Assembly (NCBI GenBank): GCA_963703355.1
Contig: OY969813.1
Span: forward strand, 1,054,001-1,118,000
Direction of reading: 5' to 3'
Origin: Puia sp963703355
Lineage (GTDB): Bacteria > Bacteroidota > Bacteroidia > Chitinophagales > Chitinophagaceae
DNA: 64,000 nucleotides
Under the pieces are notes generated by a model that was given only the letters and a program-made list of their open reading frames with translations, did not search any database and was not told the origin of the DNA. Position 1 is the first letter of the stretch. Every line of letters starts with the position of its first letter. Shown piece by piece: positions 25,628 through 34,981 of this stretch. Position numbers and translations under genes: made by a program.

Positions 25628-26635
25628 CTAATTCATCTTATATACCAGCACTTCGAAAGTACCGGGGATGATATTTCTGGTGCCGGGTTGAAAGGCTGCA
25701 ACACTCAGGTAAATTTTGTGGGTGTCTTTATCAAGCGCCATCGTTTTAGCACGAACTTTTGTATATAATGTCTGGACGACCGCGTATTCTTTTTCAGATT
25801 TCTGTTTGATAATCGTCGTAGTGCTGTCTCCGTTTGAACAAAAGATCAGGCTGGTGGCCGGATCATACGCTACTGCATCCACCCCGGCACCGATTGGTAA
25901 AGTTGAAATGACGGCACCTGTTTTCACATCAACCACACTCATGCCTTTATTTTCACGACATCCGGTAAAAATTAATTTGTGTTTTGCATCATATGCAAGT
26001 CCGGTGGGACCTCCGCAGGGAGCCAGAGGATAGTTGCGTATTACTTTCATCGTAGTGGCATCGATCACATTCAGGCTGTTTTTATCTTCCAGGTTATTGT
26101 ATATTAAACCTTTACCATCCGGTGCTGCAAACTCTGGTCCGCCACCGAGATCCACTGTTCCGATCTCTTTCAGATCATTTACATCAATTACCGACGCTGC
26201 GTTTCCGTGACCGCAAAAAGCAAATATTCTTTTTGAAAATGGATCAAACATGATTCCGTCCGGTCCCTTGGGAGTTACAGGAACCACTTTAATCGTTTTG
26301 AATGTCTTAAGGTCAAAAACAACCACCGAATTATCCCTGCCATCGGTAATAAAACCTTTGTTTACTTCATTGTCAAACGCGATGCCGTGTACGCCTTTCA
26401 TGCTGTCAATAGAGGCGATGACTTTTTCAGTTTTCAGATCAATCACATTTACTGATCCGCCATGTGAAACATATAAACGTTTGTTGACGTCATCGATGGA
26501 AACATAGTCATAACCACCGTTTCCCGGAACGGAAATGCTTTTATCAAAAGAATACAACGCGGTATTTTGAGCTTTGGAAGTGAGACTCAGAAAAAGGGAG
26601 CCAACCAAAAGAATATAAAGGGAATAGACTTTCAT
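25628..26635 (-). CDS. YncE-like secreted beta-propeller protein (335 aa), copy 2
   Basis: Signal peptide (YILLVGSLFLSLTSKAQ) and seven-blade propeller repeats (VFDLKTFKTIKVVPVTPKG, VIDVNDLKEIGTVDLGG, VVDVKTGAVISTLPIGAGVD). It is closely related to 3556-4566, sharing GGYDYV..D...RLYVSHG-type openings and the PGTFEVLV-type ending. Its start is ATG. It stands alone between the ABC operon promoter and the glycosyltransferase operon. Reaction unknown; a protein-binding or metabolite-sensing propeller is plausible. Confidence 0.88.
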   Translation of the reverse strand: MKVYSLYILLVGSLFLSLTSKAQNTALYSFDKSISVPGNGGYDYVSIDDVNKRLYVSHGGSVNVIDLKTEKVIASIDSMKGVHGIAFDNEVNKGFITDGRDNSVVVFDLKTFKTIKVVPVTPKGPDGIMFDPFSKRIFAFCGHGNAASVIDVNDLKEIGTVDLGGGPEFAAPDGKGLIYNNLEDKNSLNVIDATTMKVIRNYPLAPCGGPTGLAYDAKHKLIFTGCRENKGMSVVDVKTGAVISTLPIGAGVDAVAYDPATSLIFCSNGDSTTTIIKQKSEKEYAVVQTLYTKVRAKTMALDKDTHKIYLSVAAFQPGTRNIIPGTFEVLVYKMN

Positions 26636-26715
26636 ATTGTTTTTTTCTAAAGTTGAGGGTACATTCTGAAGAAATACTGAACCATGTTATCGTTGCACCG
26701 TATCGGCCAACCCTT

Positions 26716-27972
26716 TTAATTTAAGTATCGGAATAGGTATTCGATTTTCCCTTTGATTTTATTCCATTTTCGGAGTTTCAACTTATTTTCCTGAATGTAT
26801 TTGGTGTTAAGGGCGGGCTCCAGTGTTTTTTCGTAAATAGACTCAAATGAAATTACGGTGTCATGGATATCGTGTCGGAGGACCAGTTCAAGACTTTTTT
26901 GTTTCATTTGCTTAGCCAGTGCCGGATTACCGAGTATTCTGATAATACAGTCTACCAGAAATTGTGTGTCGCCGCTTTGATATAAGTAACCATTTTCACC
27001 CGGACTGATCAGTTCTCCAAGTGCGCCAGCATTGACGGCGATGATGGGCAAACCAGCGGCCATTCCCTGGACCGCACCCAGACTCAGCAATTCCGCCGTG
27101 CTCGATATGATAAAGCAGTCACTCAATTTATAGATAAATGGTAATTCCTCGTCCGTAACGAAACCTGTAAAAATCACGTTATTCCTGATCCCTAATTTCT
27201 CTGCCTGCTTTTCAAGGTTTTGTTTTTGAATGCCCTTGCCGACGATGATAAAACAGAAATCCAAATATTTCAGCGCCTGAGAAACTGCTAATAGCGTTTC
27301 TTCAATTTTTTTTTCCGGGTCGAGTCTTCCAACAAATAGCAGGATGGGTTTGCCGGGAATCGAATATTTTTTTTTAACGCTATTGCAGCTGCCCGAAGGA
27401 TTGAAACCCTTGAGATCGATGCCGCTGGAAACCGCCAGAACCTGATTTTTTAGGCGGGGTTGGATCAGATTCACTGCCCAGGTACTTGGAGTCGTTACCA
27501 GTCTGACCTGATTATATACATGCTCAAATTTTTTCCAGAGCAGGTTTGATACGATTCGTTTTCCTCTCTGACTATGAATAAACGAAGTCAGGTTCTCCGT
27601 CATAAAATGATTCGTTCCGATAACAGGTATTCCCATAGCATTACCAATTTGTATCGTCGACTTACCAATTTGAAAATGATCCTGAACATGAATAATGTCC
27701 GGTCTGAACTCATTTAAAACAGACCTGATCCGCGACTTTAAAAAAAAGGGAACGGCAAAACGTATTTTGGGATAATAAACAGTGGGTAAGGAAGGAACTC
27801 CATAGACATCGAAACCATCTATTTTCTTCAAAGTTGAAAGCGTAGTTTCAGAAGGTGCGATGACTGCCACTCTATGACCCCTCTCCTGTAATAAGGGAGC
27901 CAGGCGACTGACAAAATAATATACACCATTCAGATGAGGATAATAAGTATCTGACACAAAAAGTATTCTCAT
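26716..27972 (-). CDS. GT4-family glycosyltransferase (418 aa)
   Basis: GT-B fold: N-terminal RILFVSDTYYPHLNGVYYFV (acceptor side) and C-terminal donor domain with LLFVGRLDPEKKIEETL and the EX7E region AELLSLGAVQGMAAGLPIIA, where the second Glu is replaced by Gln. Close in style to enzymes that put hexose onto diacylglycerol or lipid carriers. Its ATG overlaps the DedA gene stop by four bases. In line with an outer-membrane barrel and a DedA flippase-like protein, a glycolipid role is likely (inference). Confidence 0.88.
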   Translation of the reverse strand: MRILFVSDTYYPHLNGVYYFVSRLAPLLQERGHRVAVIAPSETTLSTLKKIDGFDVYGVPSLPTVYYPKIRFAVPFFLKSRIRSVLNEFRPDIIHVQDHFQIGKSTIQIGNAMGIPVIGTNHFMTENLTSFIHSQRGKRIVSNLLWKKFEHVYNQVRLVTTPSTWAVNLIQPRLKNQVLAVSSGIDLKGFNPSGSCNSVKKKYSIPGKPILLFVGRLDPEKKIEETLLAVSQALKYLDFCFIIVGKGIQKQNLEKQAEKLGIRNNVIFTGFVTDEELPFIYKLSDCFIISSTAELLSLGAVQGMAAGLPIIAVNAGALGELISPGENGYLYQSGDTQFLVDCIIRILGNPALAKQMKQKSLELVLRHDIHDTVISFESIYEKTLEPALNTKYIQENKLKLRKWNKIKGKIEYLFRYLN

Positions 27973-28535
27973 AATCTCCTGATTAGGGTTTGGATGATAA
28001 AAATTAAAAAACAGATCAAGGAAACGATAATAATAATAGAAGCCGTGTAATCGAGATAGTGGTTAATTTTTGAATAGGCCTGTCCAAATAAAATACCCAT
28101 TTCAAGATAAATGATGTACTGACAAACAGATGTAACCAGGCAGATGGCAATAAATTTCCGATAAACGATTCCCGAACTTCCCGTGAGATAAATTCCCAGT
28201 GGGCCAATTCCCAGTGTAATTTTGGACAGGGGAATAAAACTTCTGGGGTGTGTTTTTATGAATAGTAACACAGGGGCCACACGCCGGCGATCAAAACCAA
28301 GGCGATAAATAATTTTTTTAAATTGGGGGGAAACTCCTTTTTTCCCCAATAAAAAACAGACAGAATCTCCAATCAGGTCACCGGCTACGATCACAGGTAG
28401 CGCAAATCCAAAACTGAGATAACCCTGCGCACAGAGAAATCCGGCGATGATTGCAAGGATGGGTCCTTCTACAATGGCAAGGGGGAAAAGCATCAAATAT
28501 TTGTAGGTCAGTAACCAATGGACTATATGATCCAT
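27969..28535 (-). CDS. DedA-family membrane protein (188 aa)
   Basis: Four to five membrane helices with the DedA layout: re-entrant EGPILAIIAGFLCAQGYLSF, GDLIGDSVCFLLGKKG, and the second re-entrant part THPRSFIPLSKITLGIGPLG. DedA proteins are undecaprenyl-phosphate or phospholipid flippases and keep membrane potential. It lies 14 bp behind the barrel gene and overlaps the glycosyltransferase gene by four bases, so the three form one operon. Confidence 0.85.
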   Translation of the reverse strand: MDHIVHWLLTYKYLMLFPLAIVEGPILAIIAGFLCAQGYLSFGFALPVIVAGDLIGDSVCFLLGKKGVSPQFKKIIYRLGFDRRRVAPVLLFIKTHPRSFIPLSKITLGIGPLGIYLTGSSGIVYRKFIAICLVTSVCQYIIYLEMGILFGQAYSKINHYLDYTASIIIIVSLICFLIFIIQTLIRRL

Positions 28536-28549
28536 AAACCAGCTTTATT

Positions 28550-29767
28550 TTAAAATACTTCCCCGAGATTTCCATAGAAACCCTTAGAACCATGTGTTCC
28601 AACCGCGAAGTCCACTCCTACATTAGTATTGGAAAACTTATTAAATTTTATACGGATACCTAATCCTACACCCGGTGAGATCACTGCAAACCGGTTGTTA
28701 TTCATTTCTGAAACCGATTCTGCATCGGCAAATAAAACACCGCCAAGTAAACCATCGCGGGTAATATGATATCGAAATTCAGCTTCCAGATCGACCATTT
28801 TTTTTCCAATGAACCGGTCGTATACATATCCGCGCCCCGTATTATTATAGGTGTCTGTGCCCGTGCCAGGCAGGTCGAGATAAGGCGGATTACCAGAAAT
28901 GGTAAATACATTATAACTCCAAAACGCGAGTACGTTATTTCCCGGCATCCGGAAATATTTTCGCAGATCGATCAGCAGGGAATTCCAGCTGCTGTTACTG
29001 CCGAGAAAAACTGCATTTTGTAAAAAACTTAAATTGCCATAAAACGCACCACCCTCAGGATTAACAGAACTGTTTCTTGAATCAAATAAAACAGAAATTG
29101 CCAAACCGGATGATACAGAAGTCGGGCTATAACCGTACAGGTCATAATCAGTTTTTTGAACAGGCGGATTAATTTGCTGAATGTTCCAATGATAGTCTAA
29201 GAGATATCCTATACCGCTGTATAAATTCCCCTTTATTTTTCGCAAAAGATATTCGTAAAATCGAATGGACTTATAGTCTACGATGTAGCCATCCGCATTG
29301 GTAGTATATCCTCCGATGCCATATGTATTCTGTGGAAAGTTTATATAGTGCCAGTCACCCAATAAATTATACAGATTTCCTGCGGTCCAGATACTGGACT
29401 GGATCGGAAGAAGAAACTGTCTTTTTTGAGTATATTTTATTGCCCCCAATACTACTGAGTAATTGGTTGAATCCTTTCTGGATGTTAAAAAAGACGCACT
29501 TGAAGATATTCCAATTGTGAATCCGGTGGACACGGTATATTCTAAAATAGGCCCGCTGGACATCAGTATTTTTTTCCGGCTTCCACCGCTGCTGTCAAAC
29601 CTGCTTTCCGGATTTTTACCAGTCACATAAAACCAGATATCAATGAGATCGTATTGATTTTTGTAAGTTGACGTTGTTTTTTGAGCGTAGTTTTTAACTG
29701 AGACCCCACAAAAACCTAAACTAAATAAAATCATTATGATGATCTTGTGACGCTCAATTTGGTTCAA
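28550..29767 (-). CDS. BamA/TamA-type outer-membrane beta-barrel protein (405 aa)
   Basis: N-terminal signal (IIIMILFSLGFCGVSVKNYAQ), then about sixteen amphipathic strands with surface-antigen (D15) traits: YTVSTGFTIGISSSASFLTS, AISVLFDSRNSSVNPEGGAF, FIGKKMVDLEAEFRYHITR, and FNKFSNTNVGVDFAVG. POTRA domains are missing, so it is only the barrel. The start is TTG 29767, because the ATG at 29734 would leave the signal without a positively charged start. Probably exports or anchors a product made with the downstream glycosyltransferase. Confidence 0.78.
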   Translation of the reverse strand: MNQIERHKIIIMILFSLGFCGVSVKNYAQKTTSTYKNQYDLIDIWFYVTGKNPESRFDSSGGSRKKILMSSGPILEYTVSTGFTIGISSSASFLTSRKDSTNYSVVLGAIKYTQKRQFLLPIQSSIWTAGNLYNLLGDWHYINFPQNTYGIGGYTTNADGYIVDYKSIRFYEYLLRKIKGNLYSGIGYLLDYHWNIQQINPPVQKTDYDLYGYSPTSVSSGLAISVLFDSRNSSVNPEGGAFYGNLSFLQNAVFLGSNSSWNSLLIDLRKYFRMPGNNVLAFWSYNVFTISGNPPYLDLPGTGTDTYNNTGRGYVYDRFIGKKMVDLEAEFRYHITRDGLLGGVLFADAESVSEMNNNRFAVISPGVGLGIRIKFNKFSNTNVGVDFAVGTHGSKGFYGNLGEVF

Positions 29768-29921
29768 CGTAAAGATTTGAAATACACTACGATGGACACA
29801 TCGTAACCGAATATGGCAGTTAGATACCGGGTTTTTACAAATCCGGCTAAGAAATAAATCGGAAGTCCTATAACATAGATGCAGAATAAACCGAATTGGT
29901 TGGCTGTTGAAGGTGTTTTTT

Positions 29922-30311
29922 CTAAACAGATTTCCGAAACCTGAAAATAAAATATCCGATGGCGATCAAAATCCAGGTAACAAAAGGTGTGGCTAAAAAC
30001 AAAAATGCATTTCTAAAAATATGCAATCGGTAGATACCATAATAGGAAATAAGTGATCCGGCGGCGACAACCAGCGTAAATACATACAAATGAATTCTTT
30101 TCCTGTAAGGCCAGGACGTTGACAATATATTAATCCGGATCAGGGCCAGAAAAGGCGACAATACCCAAAGAACAAATGACAAAACCAGAAGTAATGATTT
30201 ATTGTTTTCGCCAGCGGCCATCGTTAAATATATGGAAGCGAGTGCTATCACTATAACGACTCCGAGCACAAAACTTCGTAATAATTTTAATTTGTCGACT
30301 TTGGGTTCCAC
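29922..30311 (-). CDS. four-helix membrane protein, unknown (129 aa)
   Basis: Four membrane helices (FVLGVVIVIALASIYLTMA, LLLVLSFVLWVLSPFLALI, LYVFTLVVAAGSLISYYG, AFLFLATPFVTWILIAIGYF) and a basic C-terminus. Start appears to be GTG 30311; no ATG is available before the first helix. It diverges by about 50 bp from another small membrane protein, so the two may be related in role. No family recognised. Confidence 0.6.
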   Translation of the reverse strand: MEPKVDKLKLLRSFVLGVVIVIALASIYLTMAAGENNKSLLLVLSFVLWVLSPFLALIRINILSTSWPYRKRIHLYVFTLVVAAGSLISYYGIYRLHIFRNAFLFLATPFVTWILIAIGYFIFRFRKSV

Positions 30312-30363
30312 TAATATTTTAAATTATTCAATGAGTATCTTACTAAAATAAATAAAATTTCAT

Positions 30364-30705
30364 ATGAAATGGGTATCAAAAATCCTTGCCATCATCTCGG
30401 GAATCGTATTGGCGATCATTTCTTATCATTTCATTTCCGGCTGGATCACCCTAATTCCCTGGGCAATGATTGCTATTTTGACCGGCTATTTAAGTTTAAC
30501 GAAAAAAGACGCCATTATTAATGGAATCCTGTTCGGATATTTTCTATTCTTAACTTATATACTCATCGGTTATGATGGCAAAATGGATTCGAATGGCATC
30601 AGACGGATCATTCTTTTTTCAATTGCTTTTAGTCTGGTTGGTGGCGCGGCAGGTTTTATCGGATCAGCTATTGGATACATGGTTAAGAAAAAAATGAAAA
30701 GGTGA
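30364..30705 (+). CDS. small membrane protein, unknown (113 aa)
   Basis: Four hydrophobic stretches (ILAIISGIVLAIISYHFISG, WITLIPWAMIAILTGYLSL, GILFGYFLFLTYILIGYDG, ILFSIAFSLVGGAAGFIGSA) and a Lys-rich cytoplasmic tail (MVKKKMKR). ATG with no strong ribosome site, as usual here. No domain recognised. Converges with the PepSY-like gene. Confidence 0.65.
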   Translation: MKWVSKILAIISGIVLAIISYHFISGWITLIPWAMIAILTGYLSLTKKDAIINGILFGYFLFLTYILIGYDGKMDSNGIRRIILFSIAFSLVGGAAGFIGSAIGYMVKKKMKR

Positions 30706-30729
30706 ACCAGAATGAAATCCAAATTGTAA

Positions 30730-31158
30730 TCAGTCTTTTGCTTCCTTTATAAATTTGCCATTGCTGTCAAATATTACGTCTTTGCCTTCTATTTCAGCTT
30801 CATAAGTAACTGTATTTGCAGCACTGGTTATTTTTGCTGATTCTTTTATTTTTTTCCCTTTGTAGTTGACGTTAATATAATCCATAACGCCAGCAGGGTA
30901 TTCAGATTCTTTGATGGCGATTTCAGTTTCCAGGAATGTTCCGTCGGCTTTAAAAGTGGCCGACATATTCTTCCCGTCTTTCTTAAATCCAGCTTCGAAA
31001 TTTCCATCTTCCTTCTCCCATTTCGCTGTTTGTCCGGAGAAAGTCTTATCAAAGCTCGTCTTAACTGCAGCAGGCACTTCAGATTCCTTTATTTTCTGCG
31101 CGTTCATTTTTGAAACGCTTACTGTTAAAATAGCTAATACCAGAGTTATCTTCTTCAT
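30730..31158 (-). CDS. PepSY-like secreted protein (142 aa)
   Basis: Signal peptide (KITLVLAILTVSVSKMNAQ) followed by two repeats of the PepSY-like fold: EVPAAVKTSFDKTFSGQTAK with WEKEDGNFEAGFKKDGKNM, then ESEYPAGVMDYINVNYKGKK. This is the putative beta-lactamase-inhibitor-like PepSY family common in Bacteroidota, with unknown ligand. Start ATG 31158 is chosen because it begins the signal peptide; the upstream extension is not conserved in type. Confidence 0.85.
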   Translation of the reverse strand: MKKITLVLAILTVSVSKMNAQKIKESEVPAAVKTSFDKTFSGQTAKWEKEDGNFEAGFKKDGKNMSATFKADGTFLETEIAIKESEYPAGVMDYINVNYKGKKIKESAKITSAANTVTYEAEIEGKDVIFDSNGKFIKEAKD

Positions 31159-31450
31159 GTCATTATTTTTGAATTCAAAGATTATAAACGAATCTGAAGG
31201 AATCCTGTATCCGTACGAACTAAAAGAAAATTTGTAGAATGGCATGTTACCGGCAAAGAATCGGTAAATTGTTTGATTCGTTTAGCGGGTCCCCGAAAAA
31301 ACAATAAATTACAGGAATGAAACTGCATTTTAGATCGCGTTAATTTTGTTTCTTGGTTGTTGTCAGAACAATCATTAAATCTATATTAATTCAGGACTTA
31401 CACTTGTAATAGTGTGCTAACTTTAATTCTTTTAATATAAACCTATTATT

Positions 31451-31744
31451 ATGGAAAAGTTTGCATTACTGGCCAGAGTTGAAGCTAAGCCGGGTAAGGA
31501 AGAAGTAGTAGCTGAATTTTTAAAAAGCGCTTTACCTCTTGCACAGGCCGAAACACAAACGGCAAGATGGTACGGATTAAAAATCAACGAAAATACTTTT
31601 GGTGTTTTCGACACTTTTGAAACGGAGGATGGAAGAAGTAAACATTTACAAGGTGAAATCGCAAAGGCATTAATGGCCAATGCTTCTGAGTTGCTGACGA
31701 AAGATCCGGTTATAGAATTTGTGGATTTACTGGCCGTTAAATAA
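31451..31744 (+). CDS. antibiotic-biosynthesis-monooxygenase-fold protein (97 aa)
   Basis: Short dimeric alpha-beta barrel of the ABM / quinol monooxygenase family: FALLARVEAKPGKEEVVAEF, ARWYGLKINENTFGVFDTFE, HLQGEIAKALMANASELL. Members oxidise quinols or polyketides without cofactor; many have no known substrate. Normal length. It converges with the gene at 31763 over only 18 bases. No operon partner. Confidence 0.85.
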   Translation: MEKFALLARVEAKPGKEEVVAEFLKSALPLAQAETQTARWYGLKINENTFGVFDTFETEDGRSKHLQGEIAKALMANASELLTKDPVIEFVDLLAVK

Positions 31745-31762
31745 TGGAAATGCCGTAATCTT

Positions 31763-32956
31763 TCATTCGACGCTAATTGGAAATACGCAAACTGCGCTGG
31801 CCTTTGCCGTGTCTGTCGCAGTTATTTTTATTTGATATGTTCCCGTCTGCCGCGGTGTGCCTGATAAAGTTTTATTCTTCGCGTCAAATGACAGCCAGGC
31901 CGGCAACGCATTCCCACCCCCTGATGTTGCTGAATAGCTTAATGTATTATTTCCATCATCGTCATAAAAAACCTGGTCACCTACAGTTAATGAAAAAAGT
32001 TGACTGACTTTCGCTTTTTGTATCGCAATGGAATCTTTCACATAAGGTTCAAAATTGGTATGCCTTAAGTTTTCCAGCAGATCATTGAACCTCACCCAGT
32101 AAAGCGCGCAGTCCTGCGGTCCATGGCCATAGCTATAAAAGAGATATTTGTTATCAGGTGTAACATACTCGCCCCAACGGTGGGCCAACCCGTTATTTAT
32201 ACGGGGCCCGAGGCTTTTGGGGTTTGTCCAGCCGCCATCTTTTTTGTGATAACTGATAAATATTTCACATTCATAATCCGGATGTTCTTTCGCGCTCACA
32301 ACGATATAGGATTCATCGGGTGCCACAAAGAAGTCACCGTCAAAACCCGGCGTATTCAGCGGTTTACCCAGACTGTGTATTGTGGTATCGCCGCTGTTCA
32401 CGGGCGCCATCACAGAAATATCATAACAGGTATAATCATTGATACTGCCGTTGATATTGCTGGCAGCGTACATGTTGCCGTTCTGTGTGGGCATAAAATC
32501 ATACAGACCGTACCTCCTGTTAAGGTATACTTCGGGTTCACTCCATCCTTTAGATCTGCGATGTATTTCGGATACACCACCCTTGCCTCCCCCGATTAAA
32601 TAAATGGTATCGCCTCCCGGTGCAAAGGCCGGGCCGTAAAATTTTTTCAGCAGGGTCGTCGGGCCGGTCCACTTGTCACCTTCCCATCTGAACACCTGTA
32701 TCGAAGCGTCTTTATTGGAAAACCAGGTATTGTTCCGGCAATAATAAAATTCCTTTCCATCGGGTGAGAACGCACTGCGGTCCATAGAAAAAAAAGGTGA
32801 GTCATTGATGAGTAACGGCGCGAATTTTACCGGTATTTCGCCGGGGGGCGTCTGTCCGAGACAGGCATTTGGGCTATCCCAAAAATTCGTTTGTGCGTTC
32901 AGGTTACTACCCATTGCAGAAAGTATAATTATCAATAATACTGCGATTCTATTCAT
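31763..32956 (-). CDS. secreted TolB/PD40-like propeller with a C-terminal Ig-like domain (397 aa)
   Basis: Signal peptide (IAVLLIIILSAMGSNLNAQ), then PD40-type propeller blades (FSPDGKEFYYCRNN, FAPGGDTIYLIGGGKGG, VAPDESYIVVSAKEHPDYEC, VTPDNKYLFYSYGHGPQD). From about residue 310 a putative Ig domain of the He_PIG kind follows (LPAWLSFDAKNKTLSGTPRQ, TGTYQIKITATDTAKAS). ATG 32956 is chosen for the signal peptide. Probably a cell-surface or extracellular sugar- or protein-binding protein; no catalytic residues recognised. Confidence 0.8.
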   Translation of the reverse strand: MNRIAVLLIIILSAMGSNLNAQTNFWDSPNACLGQTPPGEIPVKFAPLLINDSPFFSMDRSAFSPDGKEFYYCRNNTWFSNKDASIQVFRWEGDKWTGPTTLLKKFYGPAFAPGGDTIYLIGGGKGGVSEIHRRSKGWSEPEVYLNRRYGLYDFMPTQNGNMYAASNINGSINDYTCYDISVMAPVNSGDTTIHSLGKPLNTPGFDGDFFVAPDESYIVVSAKEHPDYECEIFISYHKKDGGWTNPKSLGPRINNGLAHRWGEYVTPDNKYLFYSYGHGPQDCALYWVRFNDLLENLRHTNFEPYVKDSIAIQKAKVSQLFSLTVGDQVFYDDDGNNTLSYSATSGGGNALPAWLSFDAKNKTLSGTPRQTGTYQIKITATDTAKASAVCVFPISVE

Positions 32957-33004
32957 CCTGAACCCGATTTTTTCGAAGCTATTCCCATGTATGTTATAGA
33001 CCAA

Positions 33005-33337
33005 AATTTTTCGACAAACTATGAATTGTGGGCGACGAACTTTTTAGCCGTGATACGATTTCCCTGAATCGAGACAAGTGATTAATTTGTCTCATGTCCA
33101 TATTGACTAAGCAGATTTCATTTCGAGCCCGCTGAAACCATAACGGATCCATAAGCATGCAGTGCAACCTGCAATTATACCTGGTTTTTTATGTATGTTA
33201 TATCCAGCTCCTGACGTACAGGTGATCCAACCAGCTGATGCGGAAGTGAATATCAATTCCTGAAGTTCTAAAAATGACCTCCTCCCTAAAAATCGAAGCG
33301 ATGTAAATTAGAAAATCGGGATAATTATTCAAAGAGT
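33005..33337. other. 333-bp intergenic stretch with one open frame lacking a start codon
   Basis: No clear gene. On the minus strand 33107-33307 stays open for 66 codons and includes AGWITCTSGAGYNIHKKPG and CTACLWIRYGFSGLEMKSA before a TAG. There is no ATG; a TTG at 33256 is the only candidate. It could be a remnant or a chance frame. Confidence 0.3.
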
Positions 33338-34171
33338 CTATAGTATTCTTTTGAAAGTCAGAGTATCTGTAATTACTGGTCTTAACCAGCCTATTGCTGT
33401 ATCGGGGTTTTTTTGATTTAGTACAATTTTATATTCTTTTTTCAGCTTACCAAAATGAAATACGCAGGAATCGGAATTTTGCCAGCCAATGGAAGGCGAA
33501 TCCAGTATTCTTAATTCAAATGGATATCCCCTTTCCGTATGATTAGCTGGTCTGGTATAGTGAATAGTCATTAAATAGTCCGCAGCCAGGGTTTCATTTC
33601 CATTTTTTTTACTCCTGGTATACCATACGCTCATTATAGTCGAGTCTATTTTTAATTCGCTGTGATCCAATAAAACAATTTGTTGTTTGCTGGCCGAGAA
33701 TTTCATTTTCTCAGATTCGGCTTCTCGCCGGTCCTGAGCTGAAGGTGATATCATAACCCACGCGATAAACAGGTAACTTAATAAGTTCCCGGTGACCATG
33801 GGCAGGAACAATCTTTTTACCGGCTCCTTGTAGATAATTTTGATGGTGTATGTTTCTAACAATACACTTCCCAAACACATTAAGACAAAGGTGGCCACCC
33901 AATTTAACGTATTGAATGTTCCGTGAACAAAATTGTCCACAACCGCATGCCAGAAAATCATCCCTATAGTCATTATGAATGTTCCGGCAACACCCGAAAC
34001 GCAGTTACCAATTAAGGAAACATAGAAGGATTTTTTCCATGAAAACCCGAGAAAATATTTAATGACAAAGAGTTCAATGATAATGGTACCGATCACCAAG
34101 TACCAAAACCTCAAAAAAGTTTCACTAACATATAGTGCAGGCCAGACCATGTCCAGTAACATAGTATTCAT
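33338..34171 (-). CDS. membrane protein of unknown function (277 aa)
   Basis: Residues 1-145 hold four membrane helices (YLVIGTIIIELFVIKYFLGF, SLIGNCVSGVAGTFIMTIGM, WVATFVLMCLGSVLLETYTI, MVTGNLLSYLFIAWVMISPS). The C-terminal 130 residues are a soluble beta-rich part with no Cys pattern (LLDHSELKIDSTIMSVWYTR). I recognise no family. It stands alone between two noncoding stretches. The soluble half likely faces the periplasm, judged by following the last helix. Confidence 0.65.
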   Translation of the reverse strand: MNTMLLDMVWPALYVSETFLRFWYLVIGTIIIELFVIKYFLGFSWKKSFYVSLIGNCVSGVAGTFIMTIGMIFWHAVVDNFVHGTFNTLNWVATFVLMCLGSVLLETYTIKIIYKEPVKRLFLPMVTGNLLSYLFIAWVMISPSAQDRREAESEKMKFSASKQQIVLLDHSELKIDSTIMSVWYTRSKKNGNETLAADYLMTIHYTRPANHTERGYPFELRILDSPSIGWQNSDSCVFHFGKLKKEYKIVLNQKNPDTAIGWLRPVITDTLTFKRIL

Positions 34172-34314
34172 TGCAATGCTTATTGAAATATTTGAATTGT
34201 CATAATAGGTTTTATATTCCAGGGATGGGCGATCCGGCGGGTAGAGTCACTCAAATGCAAGTAAAAAGTACGCGTTTTGCGAACTATTTCACCATTGCTC
34301 ATTCTCTTGTTTTC

Positions 34315-34923
34315 CTATGATTCCATATTCAAGCTCAAAGTGAGATGACCTTCAGCATTTCGATAAACCAGGATTTCATCCAGGACAAGATCGGCCAGGT
34401 CATGTCCCCATATCCCGTATTTGCCATTTGTCTGGTTTCTGTTATACATTTTAGTCCGCTTCTTTATAGGTACGGTTTTGATTGAAGCCGTCAGTTCCTC
34501 TTCCTCATAAATCTTATGATAATGGGCGCTGATCAGTCTGATCAGCTGTTGTTTCGTGAATCCGTTTTTCGATTTCAGTTCGCCCCTGTATGCAATATTT
34601 AAAGGATAATCGATGATGATGGTAACCACACTGTCCTCAATCACCACTTTATCCTTATCAAGAAGGTTTTTGATCTCCTTTTCGGGGTATTCGATATCTA
34701 TCCATGGAATGTATCCGTCCGGAAAATATTTATTCAGGATGCTCGTAAGTTTTGACCGTAGTAATTCGGGACAATTGGTATTAAACAGCAAATGAGGAGG
34801 GTTTGTCTCCAGATGATAACACTGAATGCCGCTTAAATTGGTACCCTCAATTTTCAACCAATCCCTGTTTACTTCGTCCAGTTCATCCCTCAATCGGTCG
34901 ATGGGGAGTTTTAGGTAATCCAT
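34315..34923 (-). CDS. conserved hypothetical cytosolic protein (202 aa)
   Basis: No signal or membrane segment. Features that look conserved are KNGFTKQQLIRLISAHYHKI, YEEEELTASIKTVPI and the ending NGKYGIWGHDLADLVLDEI, a pattern I associate with a Bacteroidota family of unknown function. It follows the DUF1543 gene by 58 bp in the same direction and may share its transcript. The acidic character and lone-domain build would allow a binding or immunity role, but nothing proves it. Confidence 0.6.
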   Translation of the reverse strand: MDYLKLPIDRLRDELDEVNRDWLKIEGTNLSGIQCYHLETNPPHLLFNTNCPELLRSKLTSILNKYFPDGYIPWIDIEYPEKEIKNLLDKDKVVIEDSVVTIIIDYPLNIAYRGELKSKNGFTKQQLIRLISAHYHKIYEEEELTASIKTVPIKKRTKMYNRNQTNGKYGIWGHDLADLVLDEILVYRNAEGHLTLSLNMES

Positions 34924-34981
34924 AACATTTTACTTTACTTCATCAAAGGTCATACCACAGTACCGGGATTACGCAACATGA

